This document shows, piece after piece, positions 23,101 to 34,923 of a DNA stretch of 64,000 nucleotides. Both the position numbers and the translations under genes were made by a program. The stretch is from Vitis vinifera. Taxonomy: Eukaryota > Streptophyta > Magnoliopsida > Vitales > Vitaceae. The stretch lies in the NCBI RefSeq assembly GCF_030704535.1, contig NC_081823.1, positions 7,694,501 through 7,758,500 on the forward strand, in the 5' to 3' direction. Each line of letters starts with the position of its first letter. Within the stretch, counting starts at the first letter, position 1. The notes under the pieces are model-generated. The model saw only the letters and a list, made by a program, of their open reading frames with translations, was not told the DNA's origin and searched no databases.

Positions 23101-24696
23101 ACTTGCAGTTTCAAAAACTCAATTAGTCTCAATCTTGATTTCTGAGATTTAAATGGGATAGCTGAAGGAACTTTAGAAGTTCACAAACTTACCTGCATAT
23201 TCTTGGCCACAAAAGAAGACTCTGCAGCTCTTGGGCACTGTTAGTGGCATGTCCTTGAGCAGGTCAATTTCAGGCTCTGTCCTCCCATTCTGGCCTAACT
23301 TTTGGTAAATTCCATCTGTCTGACCTGAATTCTGAAGTGGTGTTCTTGTGAGATCAATGTCCTCAATCCAAGGATTTACCTGCAAGGTTTCCATTATTGT
23401 CTGCAGCACCAGCTCTCCTCCGACCCCTTTGCATCCCTGCAAGGACAAGTGTCTCAAAGTGGCATTCCTTTCCAAGCTCCTGAAGATTTTGACGATATCT
23501 TCCTGTCTCAAGCTCTCATCATCCTGTATCCCCAACCGCGTCACGCTTTGGTTGGTTGTTAGCATCTGTAAGATGGCTGCAAGCCCATCCCTTCCTATCT
23601 TTGTTCTTCCGCCTCCAAAAGTTACCGACTTCAGAGTCACGTTTGCTTGATATTGCAGAGCTGAGAACCGGCTCAAAGGGCAGAGCAAATGCTCTACTCC
23701 TATCCCAGTAAACCAGTTTCCATCTAGGTACAAGCTTTCCAAACTCTGGTTCTTGAAAAGCCCAGCTGCAACATATACAACTCCCTTGTCCTTTAGGCAA
23801 GTTTTTGATAGGGTCACTTCTTTGAGGCTCTGGTTTTGTTCCAAAACCAACCGGAACTCCTTAGCCCACCGGGATCTTAACCGGACTCCAGTCAGATCAA
23901 GTGATTTCACTGTTGAGTTCCACCCCAGAGCACAAGCAACTCTGCAAGCACCTGAAATGTCAAGCCTATAAATTCGAAGCGTGCTGTTCTCGGGTACAAA
24001 CTCAACAACCTTGGAACTCTTTTCTCCTTTTTCTCCACTCCAGATATGAACTTCCATCGCTCTGTTCCTTGCTAAAACTGCAGAAATTAGGGGAGTTGCT
24101 GTGATTGAGTTGGAGTCAAAGATTGTCAACAGCTTCAGAGTGGAGTTTACTTCAATCATCTTTGAGAGCTCCTCTGCCCCCTTTGAGCCAATTGAGTCTT
24201 CCCATATCTGCAACTCTTCCAAGCTATCATTCACCTTAAGTGCAGAAGCAAGTAACCCAGCTCCAGCAGCCCCAATAGCTGATTCAGAGAACATGATTTC
24301 CTTGATGACTCCATTTCTCTTCAGAATTTCAGATAACTCCCATAAACACTCCACATTGAGCCTGTTTCTCCTAAACATAAGCTGCTTGATGTTCAAGTTA
24401 TTCTCCAGCACCATTCCAAGATTGCGAAGTTGCTGCGCTTCCCATTCAACATGATGAAACTCCAAGTTTCTCAATGATTCTTGGGAGTCCTTGGCAGTTG
24501 CTAACACTGTCAGGAGTTGTGAAAAGTACAAAATGCTGTCCTTAGAAATGTTTACATTCATGGAGTTCTCTGTTTCTTGGTAGCAGCCTGAAGTTGGCTG
24601 AGAAAGGTAGAAGGAAATGCTATGGAGGCTGATGTTTCCTGATTTGATCACTTGCAGAACCCATTGAAGATCTCTGAAATTCTGGCTTGCAGCCAT
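20182..24696 (-). CDS. TRN1: TORNADO1 orthologue (LRR-Roc-COR protein), 1,386 aa
   Basis: Plant LRR protein with a Ras-of-complex GTPase, required in Arabidopsis (TRN1/LOP1) for leaf symmetry, vein pattern and root epidermal patterning. Exons on the minus strand: 24,696-23,193, 23,096-21,856 and 21,597-20,182; phases join exactly to 1,386 codons, against about 1,380 in Arabidopsis. Exon 1 holds an N-terminal region and leucine-rich repeats (about residues 70-450). The P-loop GQEYAGKT (497-504) is split by intron 1. Roc continues with NLAGQ (557-561, G3) and THYD (634-637, G4), then COR and an alpha-helical C-terminal part with a coiled coil near IKEQEIRDLKQEIQGL-like residues in exon 3. Intron 2 has a GC donor. 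No lesions are seen. The start ATG fits the family length. A TATA box lies about 300 bp upstream. Confidence 0.93.
21598..21855 (-). other. Intron 2 of TRN1 with GC-AG boundaries
   Basis: The donor reads TTACAG|GCAAGA and the acceptor GCTCAG|GTGCAT. Using GC keeps the frame (FFPRLQ joined to VHLHNRV) as expected for the family. No GT donor nearby gives an in-frame junction. Confidence 0.8.
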
Positions 24697-25000
24697 ATGT
24701 TGTATATAGAGGCAACTCCCACCAGGCTAAACAAGCTAGTATGCTACACAAAAACAATCAAACACCATGATCTTTTGACAGTTCATGAACATAGAAAGAG
24801 TTTAGGAAGATGGGGTTAGACAATTTTAACCGATGTTCAATTAGCACAGGATCCACCAGAGTGTCCTGAATTCAAAAAGCTGTCCATGACCAAAAACAAC
24901 TGCACACAACTTCATTCACATTGATTCCTTTCCATGTTATATTCTCAACTTCTTCCTAAAGGCATTCTGTCGAATAACCTTTCTTCCAAGTGATGGAAAC

Positions 25001-25010
25001 CTTTATATAA
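25001..25010 (-). promoter_or_regulatory. Candidate TATA box of TRN1
   Basis: The minus strand reads TTATATAAAG, a good plant TATA consensus, about 305 bases upstream of the TRN1 start codon. This would give a leader of about 270 bases. The start site was not observed. Confidence 0.45.
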
Positions 25011-25831
25011 TATTTTCTGCAGAAAAGAAAAAAAATGCTTTTGATTTGTCATATTTACAGCACCAAGGGGGACTATTGATGGAGGGGCATGTGGAAGAAG
25101 CTTGGATGAAGTGAAAAACCCAAAGGGGTGATGTTTTTCTTTGTTCAACTTTTTGGGGTATTAGAAATTTGAGTCATTTTTCTTAGCTTTGTCTTTCTTT
25201 TCACATCAGAAAAGAATGAAGAATCCAATAAAGCAGAGGAAGGAAAAGGGAGATGAGTGTTGGACAGATTAATCCTTCTTTAAGGGATGCTAATAATGCG
25301 GTGCTGTCCTACTAATGTTGACTTGAAAGTAAGGCCACGTTTCATCATCAGTGAAAGTTGGAATAATCCCATCTAATTCCCATCATTCAAGGGGTGAAAA
25401 TGCAAGAAAATCAGGAGATGACTTCATTTTCAGGGAACAACCAAACTAGGCCTTATTGTGAGCTTGGTGAATCATAAGCTAACTTAAAATATAGATAGGG
25501 GATGTGTAGTTCTGGCAACAGCTCATCAATAGGACAACTTTTGTGGAGCGTTGAAAGTAGGTGAGGTGGTGGCATTGGGGGGAATATCCAATGAAGGGAA
25601 AGGGAAGAAAAAGTACAGTGATTCTCTGCTTCACAGTTGGGGCAACATGGATTTGGCATGGACCCGAATCCGATTCCGTGATTAGTTCAACAATTTCCTT
25701 TTCCTTTTTCCTTTTTCCTTTTTCCTTTTTTTTTTTTTTTATTTAAGTCATTTTTAATTAATAAAATCATACCCAGATGGAAAGAGTTTCATTTCATCCA
25801 ATCTTACCAACCATAACAGCAGCATTTCAGG
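25011..25831. other. TRN1 upstream region and spacer
   Basis: No gene is seen. A pyrimidine microsatellite with about five 'ctttttc' units followed by poly-T lies at 25,690-25,741. Flanking DNA may carry TRN1 regulatory sites, but none is recognisable. Confidence 0.45.
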
Positions 25832-26269
25832 GGAATGCTACAAATTTTCAGATGGGTTCCTCTGAAAAATCAAACATACATTTACATTCAAAAGTTTGAA
25901 GAAAATAGCAAGAAAAAGAAAATAAAAAGGAAAATGAATAATCATTTTAAAATTAATAAATTATTTTTATTACTTCGATTTTATTGCATTTTTTAGCTTT
26001 TTATATCAAGTTAAATAATTTGAAATGGGTTAAAAACACTTTCTATCAAAGGAATGCTACAAATTTTCGGATGGGTTCCTCTGAAAAATCAAACATAATG
26101 TTACCATTCAAAAGTTTGAAGAAAATAGCAAGGAAAAGAAAATAAAAAGAAAAATGAATCATCATTATAAAATTAATAAATTATTTTTATTACTTCAATT
26201 TTATTTCATTTTTTAGCTTTTTATATGAAGTTAAATAATTTGAAATGGGTTAAAAACAGTTTCTATCAA
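25832..26269. repeat. Tandem duplication, two copies of about 219 bp
   Basis: Copy 1 (25,832-26,049) and copy 2 (26,051-26,269) both run from 'ggaatgctacaaatttt' to 'tttctatcaa' with roughly 15 differences and one or two indels. They are non-coding. The divergence shows it is not an assembly echo. Confidence 0.92.
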
Positions 26270-27480
26270 TCACTAGCGAGACAATTTCCAATTATTGCCA
26301 AGTTGCCACTTGAACGTGCCCGGATAACTTACCAATATAGCCAGGTTGTATGACAAAAAACACCCTAAAAATATATATAAAATGGAAAAAATTAGCCAAA
26401 ACTTCAGAGGAATAAAGAGCCAAGGACATGGACCCAGGCCCATAATTAGTTGAATTTGGTAAAATGGACCCTAGCACAACCCCATCTGACACCCCACCAC
26501 AAGGCCCTAGCCCATGTAGGCCCAAGCCCAAGCAAGTCTTTTTCTTTGAGCAAAGTGTGCTGCACAAGGCAGTAGGGTCCAGGGCTTTTTCCTGGAGCTG
26601 CTTGGCCAAAAACTGGGGGCACCGAAAAGTGAAGAAGTAGTAGGACCTGAAATGAGCCTAGAATTCCCATAAATGTCATATGCATTTCACAATCAGTGAG
26701 GTATGGGCAACAGAACAGGGGGCCACATGAATTGTATTCCTTTGAGGGCCACATGCCATTATATTTGTATTGAGCTCCTCAAAATATTAAAAAAAAAAAA
26801 AAAAAAAGAACCATGGAAAGTGACATGAAACACCAGGTATAACCTAGATGTTGTGTGGAAAGTTAGGATAAGAGTCAGCATGACCACACAGAATCACAAT
26901 GAAAAGATGAGAAATTTAAATTTTAATAGCAGAAAGGAGAAAAAAAATCCCACCAAAGATTCAACCAAAAGAACTATGTATCAGTTACTCAGAAAGGGTT
27001 TAGGCTAAGCCAGATATCATATAAGGTTGACCCTGACCCTAGATATCCTGGAGTAAGTAGAAAAAGAACATATGGTTGTTGGCACCTAACTAGAAATGTG
27101 CTATGTACTAGTTTGTAATGTGAAAGTTGTTCTCAAAGCCAAATTGTTAGGAGAAGAAATAGGGCAAGTTGGGATCAGCAAAAGCATATCAGGAATGAAC
27201 CAGAAACACCCATTTCATATATAAATGAAGGTTAAACCTGTTGAACAGACAGTTTCCAACAGAAAATGAATCAGAAAATTTAGTAACTTATTTAATAGGG
27301 AACCTAGATGGGTATCCCTCTAATGTTTCACACTAGTAAATCAAACAGAACCTCGCTTACAATCTTGGAGAAAAATCAAATCCCAGAAAGGAAAGAAGGA
27401 AATATAAGGACAAGAACCAGCAAGTTTGCTGGACAATACAGCAGGGAAAAAAAATTCAAAAATTAAGAACTCTATTTAAT
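26270..27480. other. Intergenic DNA, no gene seen
   Basis: Reading frames of about 100 codons at 26,290-26,750 on the minus strand show no recognisable motif and overlap in different frames. A poly-A tract lies at 26,790-26,806. The last part probably lies beyond the 3' end of the RRM gene. Confidence 0.5.
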
Positions 27481-27833
27481 GTAGTACCGGTGGCACGCCT
27501 CACCAGAGATGCACGATTCAATAATTGGAAACAATCTCTCCAAGTATATCCCGCAATCTGATTTTACACCTCAACCAAATGCCAAGAAACGAACCTAAGT
27601 TAAGGAAGAAAATTCAAATCTCAAACCTTACACAAAATCCCTTGTAAACTGCTTTCTCTCTGACTTTGTATACTTCAAATCAAGAACCCTCGTTAGCTCT
27701 ATATCATCAATTTCCTTTATAAGCTGAAGTATATTAATGAGGGAGATGTATGAAATTCACAGTCCTCTTCACCTGTTTCACCAGATTTTCTTCACCTACA
27801 ATTACCTTTTTAGATATCCAAATTACGAATCTC

Positions 27834-30800
27834 CTAGGCAGCAATTCCTGAAACAAGAATTGACCAAAGAAAGTAAACACCAAGACTAGCAAACCATTAG
27901 AAAAGATATCTTGCAGTATCCAAATCCAAATGATTATCCAATTAATACAAACTTTATACAACAAAAGCAGTATGAACCCATCTGTTTACCAATTTAAATC
28001 AACAAACAAGTGCGGCATGTGTAGGTATGGAAACCCAAAGTCATGGCTATAAGGAGCAAAAATTTTAAAAGACGTGAAACAGGCATCCACTTTTGAAGCG
28101 ATGGTAGGCCTCTCTGTTGTCTCTTGAGGAGAGGAAGACTAACATGTGGAAAGGACATAACAACCTTTAATTTAACAGAGGAGATGGCCCTAGATAGTCT
28201 TTTTACTTAATGGAGCATTTGGCCTTGGATAGAGATGAATGATGGATTAATTTATCCAATCCAAACAGTTTGGATTTAAGGTTTTGTTGTGATAGTTGTT
28301 ATTGTTGTTAGTTCTTTATGCTTAAGCATGCATTATCAGGAATTCTCATATTGTGAGGAAAAATTTCATAAAAAGTTGTCTCGATTTATGATGGATGAAG
28401 AGCAGAAGAGAAGCTTTTAGCTAAAATTATCTCTAAGGTATACCATTTCTAAGATTCTACTGGGAAAATCAAAATGTCGAAAGAAAGCTTAGCCTGCATC
28501 AGGAATTTATACAATGCAGGTTGGGATCTAACAAATAGTTAGACATAATTTAAGAAAAACTACTTCATATGCTAGTGGCCCTAAATCTCTTAAGGAAATA
28601 TAAGTCTTAAGGGATGTTTATATCAGATGAAGTGTTAATTAAAATTTTAAAATAATACCCTTTGCTTAGGCTTTGAGCATCTCATCTGAAAACCAATTAG
28701 TGTCTAGTGAAAGGGTAGGCAAAGCCATTTATGGCAATGGACCACCAACATTTGGGTGACCGCATTTTTGCATACCAACAATCCCTCTCCCAACATGACG
28801 CTCCTGTGGCTTGAACCCATGACCATTGGCTCCACTACCAATTTTTAGATAAAGCTTCGACCATCTCATTTGAAAACCAATTGGTGTCTAGCGAGGGTAG
28901 GCCAAGCCCTTTATGGCATTCAACCACCATCATTTAGGTCACCTATCCCCAGGTTTATGAGTGGCATTGTTGCACCCCAACAAAGACCAAAAAAAATCTC
29001 TGGATGTAAATGTTGTAAAGGGGTTCCCTTAAGTTTCTCTTCTTAGGCACCTTGATATTTGTTACCATATGAGGTACATGCATTTGCATTTTGAGCCTCA
29101 AGGTATGAGGTATGTCTCAAGAGTGTTTCATAATGCCAGGCACCAGCATCAAAGGATTTTAGCACCAAATATGTGACTTGGTGTAAGCTCATATCATTTA
29201 AAAACTACGTTTATCAGCTAAAAGCAACAATATATTCTGCATCCTCTCTTTTAAACTCCTATGACTTGAAGCATCAATAAGTTCAGAATCTGAAGTCACC
29301 AGTATCATGATCTAAGGAAAATGACAACATATTCCCTGTTTTTGGATCTAAACTTCAATAACCTTCAGTGAATTAGTCAGACTTCGGATCGATCAAAGAT
29401 GCCTTGACTACTAACATGTGATCAAATTCTTGAAGTTTCAGGAAAGAAATTTTGCTTCTGCAGTTAATGAAGAACAGTCCAAAATTTGAAGTTTATAATG
29501 CATCTCTGTTTTATTGGCTTCCATCAAAAAGCTAAATCAAGTTTAAATCAAAAGAATAACATCTTATGAAAATAAACAAAAGGTGTTACCTCTATTTGAT
29601 TGTCTATTTGCAACACTATAACTTCCAATGTAATCCTCAGCACTATTAGCAGTAACATCTGAAGCTGCATTGCCCAGTCCATAACTAAACGAGCCAGGAC
29701 CATCTAGCTCAGATGTGGGAGTTCGCCAAGTTGAATCATTATAAACTGAACCGCTGCGGTACAACTCCTCATAAGACCCTTCATAACCCCCAGTTGATGG
29801 GGCGAATGATGATGCTGCGGCTACACCTGTGCTACTGTTTCTTCCATACCCTCCCCCTCCCAACCCATAGCTACTATCTCCACTCCCGTAATTGAGACTT
29901 CCACTGGTGAAGCCCAGAGCACTCCCACCACCTTGAGCTGGAATAGGAGAAGAGCCCCAATTTGCCCCACCATTTCCAAATGAGACTCCAAAATTCCCAC
30001 CTCCAGAGCCCAAGTAAGCACCAGGACTAGCAGGGTTTGTGGCATTGTTAAGGCTCCCATTTCCCCAAACATTCCGAGGTGTTGAGTTTAAAACGGAATC
30101 GCTTCTTCCATTACCTGCATTATACCCAATAGGAGTACTGTACCTGTTTGAATTGCCACTATAATAAGGGTTCAATATCCGTCCATATCCAGGATTGTTA
30201 CTGAAACTAGAATTCCCACTGTAGCTCGGGCTCAACCCCTGTTCCAAATTCATACCCATTCCATAACCTGGAGCACCGAATGGAGGAAACCCACTTCGAC
30301 CACTAGCAACTGGATTAAATCTACCATCCATCCTGATTCCATAGCTTCCAACTGAACTCATGTTATATCCCTGACCATAATTGTTAAGGAAGTTGTTGTT
30401 CCTACCCAAACCATAGTTATATCCAACCAAAGGGCTCCGGCTGGGTCCTGGTGAGTGTTCTTTTGGAACTGCTCGCTTGACTTCAACCATTTTTCCATTA
30501 AGTTCATGGAAGGTTTTGTGTAAAACTCTCTCCACTGCTTCCTCAGAATCATAAGTAATGAATCCAAAGCCCCTTGGCCTCTGGGTGTTATGATCATACA
30601 TCACCACAACATCATTAATTGTACCAAATTGATCGAAGTACTTCTTAAAATCACTCTCCGTAACGGTGGATGCTAAACCTCCAACAAAAATCTTTTTAGT
30701 ACGTCCTGGACCTGGAGATCCATGAATGCTACCGGTGTTTCTGTTCAGAAGGTGCTGATCATCCCTAGGAACAGCCTTCTTTGCTTCAACCTGGAAATGA

Positions 30801-31286
30801 AGAACCAAAAATGAAAATCAAATAGTTTCATATGACTTACAGTTTCTCATAACCAGGTGAAAATTTTTAATTGTCCGATTTTTTCCAAACAAGAGGAAAA
30901 ACATATCATTTAAATCTTGGCCATGGTATAAAAAATGTCAATTCAGAATTATATCCAAAGGGAAACAAAAGCATCTCCGGGAGAAGCTAGCTCTCATCAG
31001 AACTGAAATCAGATAGTAAAATCGAATGAATTCCAATTAGATTCATCACAATAAAGCTACTCACAGTTCGACCATCAATCATATGTTTATCCATAACCAC
31101 CCTTTCAGCAACAGCAGGATCCGCAAAGACGACAAACCCAAAGCCACGAGCACGACCAGTTGTACGATCCCTCATTATCACAGCCTCCACCACTTCTCCA
31201 TATGTTCTAAAATATTCCTTAAGACGATCTTCATCTGTGTCCCATGAAATCCCACCGATGAAGAGCTTCCCAAGATCTGATTCCAT
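27834..31286 (-). CDS. Two-RRM hnRNP-like RNA-binding protein, 478 aa
   Basis: Nuclear RNA-binding protein of the plant hnRNP A/B-like type, expected to act in pre-mRNA or mRNA handling. Exons on the minus strand: 31,286-31,065, 30,790-29,590 and 27,847-27,834, totalling 478 codons. RRM1 has RNP2 KLFIGGIS and RNP1 RGFGFVVF (47-54); RRM2 has KIFVGGLA (107-114) and RGFGFITY (147-154). The rest (about 180-474) is rich in Gly, Asn, Ser and Tyr, a low-complexity domain of the kind that can phase-separate. The last coding segment supplies only the end of a Gly codon plus I-A-A-stop; the GIAA ending is what I recall for this family, which is why the distant acceptor TTGTTTCAG at 27,848 was chosen. 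The ATG follows a 5'UTR acceptor (TTGCAG|AAAAG) by six bases. It resembles At5g55550. Confidence 0.9.
27848..29589 (-). other. Large last intron (1.74 kb) of the RRM gene
   Basis: The donor is AGAG|GTAACA and the acceptor TTTCAG|GAATTG. Within it, a direct repeat pair suggests an old mobile-element insertion. If the intron is retained, translation would run NTFCLFS-stop, a slightly different tail. Confidence 0.75.
28671..28945. repeat. Direct repeat pair inside the RRM gene intron
   Basis: About 90 bp at 28,671-28,764 ('catctgaaaaccaattagtgtctag' through 'catttgggtgacc') recurs at 28,855-28,945 with about 15 changes. The sequence between ('gacgctcctgtggcttgaaccc') resembles plant LTR-derived repeats I have seen often. 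It has no coding content. Confidence 0.75.
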
Positions 31287-31990
31287 CTTTTCTGCAATCC
31301 ACCAGTAAATCACCTCATCAATCAATCATATCAACCTCACAAACAAACCACTTTAAAGAAAAAAGGTTGCCCAATTCAAATTCAAACAAAAACACCCCAC
31401 CACCTCCACAAATAACCATAACAATTTCTTCTAGAATTCATCTCAATTCTATAAATCAATTCAATCCATACAAGCTCCACACATCCTAACCAATTTCGAT
31501 CACATAAGGTTGGATTTTGGAAACAAAAGAAAAGTGCAACCTTTTGCTAAAAAAACAGTAATCAACAGATCCAAATGCGGATGACAACAATGAAACAAGA
31601 AAAAACTGTACCTTATCTAGAAATTTGGTCAGAACCCAGTAGCCTCTTCTCAATCAAATAGGTAGTGGGTATCCTCAAATCCAATTCAGGAATATCGGAT
31701 CCCTCATCCACCAATCAAAACCCAATCCAGAACCGCTGCCAACACAACAAACAAAATTCACCCAGATCAGGGATTGATGCAGAAATGATAACCATATGTT
31801 GGAGATCAACAAAGACGCAGACAATCTGAAACAAACAAGCAAAAAAACTCACCATTTGGGAGGAACCCAGATGAGAAAATGAGAGAAACTAAGATCTAAG
31901 AAGAGGCATCACAATAATGAAAAACAGAGGAGGTGCTCCTAAAAGCCTCCCTCTCTCCCCCTCTCTCTCTACCTTTCTCTCTCTTCCTTG
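31287..31990 (-). promoter_or_regulatory. 5' leader with introns of the RRM gene
   Basis: On the minus strand, likely donors are CCAAATG|GTGAGT (about 31,851) and GATAAG|GTACAG (about 31,611), and the last acceptor TTGCAG|AAAAG lies at about 31,293. At least one, perhaps two, leader introns are implied. The outer part is a CT-rich stretch (31,948-31,985 as read on the plus strand), seen as GA-rich on the coding strand. Confidence 0.5.
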
Positions 31991-32051
31991 GTTATTCCAC
32001 TGCCCTTAATTAAATCAAAAGAAATGAAAATTTTGTTGCTGAGATGGGTGA

Positions 32052-32070
32052 GAGATAAATATATATATAA
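32052..32070 (-). promoter_or_regulatory. Candidate TATA region of the RRM gene
   Basis: The minus strand reads CTTTATATATATATTTATC, flanked by GA-rich runs, upstream of the proposed leader. It could equally be a simple AT repeat. Confidence 0.3.
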
Positions 32071-32249
32071 AGAGAGAGATTGGCAATCCTCTGTGTCTGG
32101 TCTAAGAATATTTGAAGGACCAAGGGGAGATGACAGGAGACTGATGATTTTCCTTTTCTTTTTTTTAAATAGATTTTTTTGTGTTTGATATTTGTAAGAA
32201 GAGAGGGAAATATTGAAACCAATACACTCATGCCCATACATCCACATTC

Positions 32250-34920
32250 CATCTACACCCTCTCTCCCTTTTTTTTTTTTTCAAATCAAAAATAATTTTC
32301 ACATTTTTAATATTTTACTTTTTATTTTTATTTTTCTCTCCCCATGATAACTTCCAAACCATTTATTAATTAATTATTGTCACATTTAATGAATAAATGA
32401 ATTGCCCAATATTTAACAATTCCAAAATATATATATATATTCTTTAATAGTCTCTGTTCCCTTTAAAGCATTTTGTAATTGCAATAATTGGATTTGTTGG
32501 ATTTTTTTTTTCTTTTTCTTTTTTTAAATATTTTATATACATATATATTAGAAGAAGATGGAGAATGAGGTGATGGATTTAGTTGGATTGCACAAATTTG
32601 ACACAAGGTGATTTGTTCCATAAATCTCTTCCAACTTAGACAAATTGTTAATGGGTTCCTTTTCCTAACATAGCCATTTTGACTAATTAAAGCATCCTTT
32701 TTAATGAAAATCTCCTTGAATTCATTCTAGATTGGTGGATCAACTTTCATAGTTTGTTTTACTAGTGGCCATCCATCTTCCAACTTGTAGGGTTTTGATC
32801 ATTTTTTTCTCTCTTTTCAATCCCCTATTAGCTTAAAGTTAATTAGCTTTTGTAAACATTACTCTCTTCATCTTGATTGGCATCTTTGAGTTCATTTCAC
32901 TTTGAGTGCAACACCTCCTACTTGTGGAGATTAGTTGAGAATGTCTTCCATTTTTAGGTTTCCCTTGTCTTCATTCCCAAGCATACTACTTGTACATCAA
33001 GTTTTCTTCATTCTTTTTTTCAAGTCACTCTAATCCATCTTAATTAAATCCAATACCCATTTTACACCTTAAATATTGGTTTAATAAAAATTCAAAGTAA
33101 GAAAGGAATCAAAATTATAATAAGAAAAAAAAATTTATTAATATCAGACAAGAAATAGAGTGAATTTCAAGAAAATATATTCAAATGTTTAGTTTAGTTT
33201 TTATTATATATCCTAATGTTTCAAACATACCTTTAAATTGAATTTCTTCATTATTTATGTTTTATTAAGATATTTGATTAAAAATAACGGCATATAACCC
33301 TATTTTACAATAATGACCCACATTTTTGTAAAACAAGACAAAAGTATCCTTCACTTACTTTTTTTACCCATTTAGCATCGAAACACTTTTTTCTAAAAAT
33401 AGCATAAGGTTAATTTTGGTTGATTTAAGAATAAATTTACAATTTCACGGAGGCTACTTTTTTTGGATTATTTTGATTTTATGTCACAAATATTGCTTTT
33501 TTATTTTAACTTTAATTATAATGTAATTTCACTAGTGTAAGGAAAAGGTTAAAGAGAAATGGTGAGTACAAAAATTCAAATAACTTTATGATGAAACAAA
33601 AGATGAGACCATGAAGGGAGATGGGGACACAATTAGGTCATTAAAGGACCCCCAAGTCAATGTATGAAGGGGAAAATTCCAAATCACTACTTACTTATCT
33701 CACTCTTATGGGTGGACAAATGATCATTTTTCATTCCATAATTTCTTTAGCAATGCTTGGATCCTACTGAGAGGTCACTATTTTGGCCTTCCCTTATTTT
33801 TACCAATTCTTCATCATTGCTTGTGCCACAATGCCACTGTCTTTGACCTACCTCTCTTTGCTTCCTTCCCATTTATTTTATTATTTTTTATATGATTTGA
33901 AAGAAAAAAAAAACCTGAAAAATATTTATTATGCTTATTGAAAAGCATACTTTTTTTAAGTAATGATTTCTGAATTCCATATTTTCTTACAACTTAATTC
34001 TAAAAATATCAGAAAATTTTGAATGTGGGTGTGAAAATTGAGATGAAAAGACAAAAGGGCCATCAAGAACAGGGGGGCACACATGGTGAGATTGGTAGAT
34101 GAATGATGAATCATAAGAGAAGAGAGGAGGGCAGTTCCCATCTTAAAAATGATCCAGTGTGTTGAACAAGTATTGGGTATCATACATCACCATCTGATAT
34201 GACTGTTGGATGTGGACACACATCAAAATTGGCCACTAGTTTGGTGGGTTGACCCACACCCACACCCCCCTCAAAGAGTGAAGGCAGGTCCCCACCATTG
34301 ATTGGAGCTTCAAGCCCCTGGTTCTGCTTTCTCCCTTTGTGGGTATTTTTGACCTCCCATCCCCGTTTTTAAGGGCATCTTTGGTGGGTGGATGAAGAGA
34401 CTGACCTACAGTTTGACCCCACCATCCAAACTTATATATCCCATGCTATGTGTTCAATGAACTAGCCCTTGTGGGTTCAATCCAAAAAAAAGAATATTTG
34501 TTTGTCATAATCACATGTTTTGTGAATTTTGCTCATAAAATCTATACATATTTGTGTATATTTGATAGGAAAAAAGGTTTAGATGGAACCTCAAATTGGG
34601 GAGAATAGCACTGGTTATCCCAGGAAATTTGTGATCCAGAAACATGCTGAGCAAATTGTAGGATTAATCAATTCAATGGGCCTAATGACCCTAATGATAA
34701 TTAATTATAAAATGTGTTGACAGAGCCCAATGTAACATGACAAAGGCCCAGCCTAATGATATATATATACATTTTCTTCTAATTCTGTTTTATGCTCACA
34801 GTAAGGGCTCAGAAAGATTTTATTGAAACTCAAAATTCTGTGGTGGAGGATAAGCTAAAGTTATTCTGAAACAGAGGGAAAAAGAACATCAAAAAAAAAA
34901 AAAAGATGTAGTGCATATAT
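32250..34920. other. Intergenic DNA, no gene seen
   Basis: Strongly AT-rich with poly-A/T tracts and short (TA)n runs at 32,430 and 32,535. No protein-like frame, RNA gene or bounded repeat was recognised. The region from 34,200 to 34,450 is less AT-rich but shows no motif. Confidence 0.5.
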
Positions 34921-34923
34921 GTT

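Noticed and set aside
26292-26754. Two overlapping minus-strand frames of about 100 codons
   Set aside because: They lie in different frames over the same DNA, have no motif or splice structure, and are in intergenic sequence.
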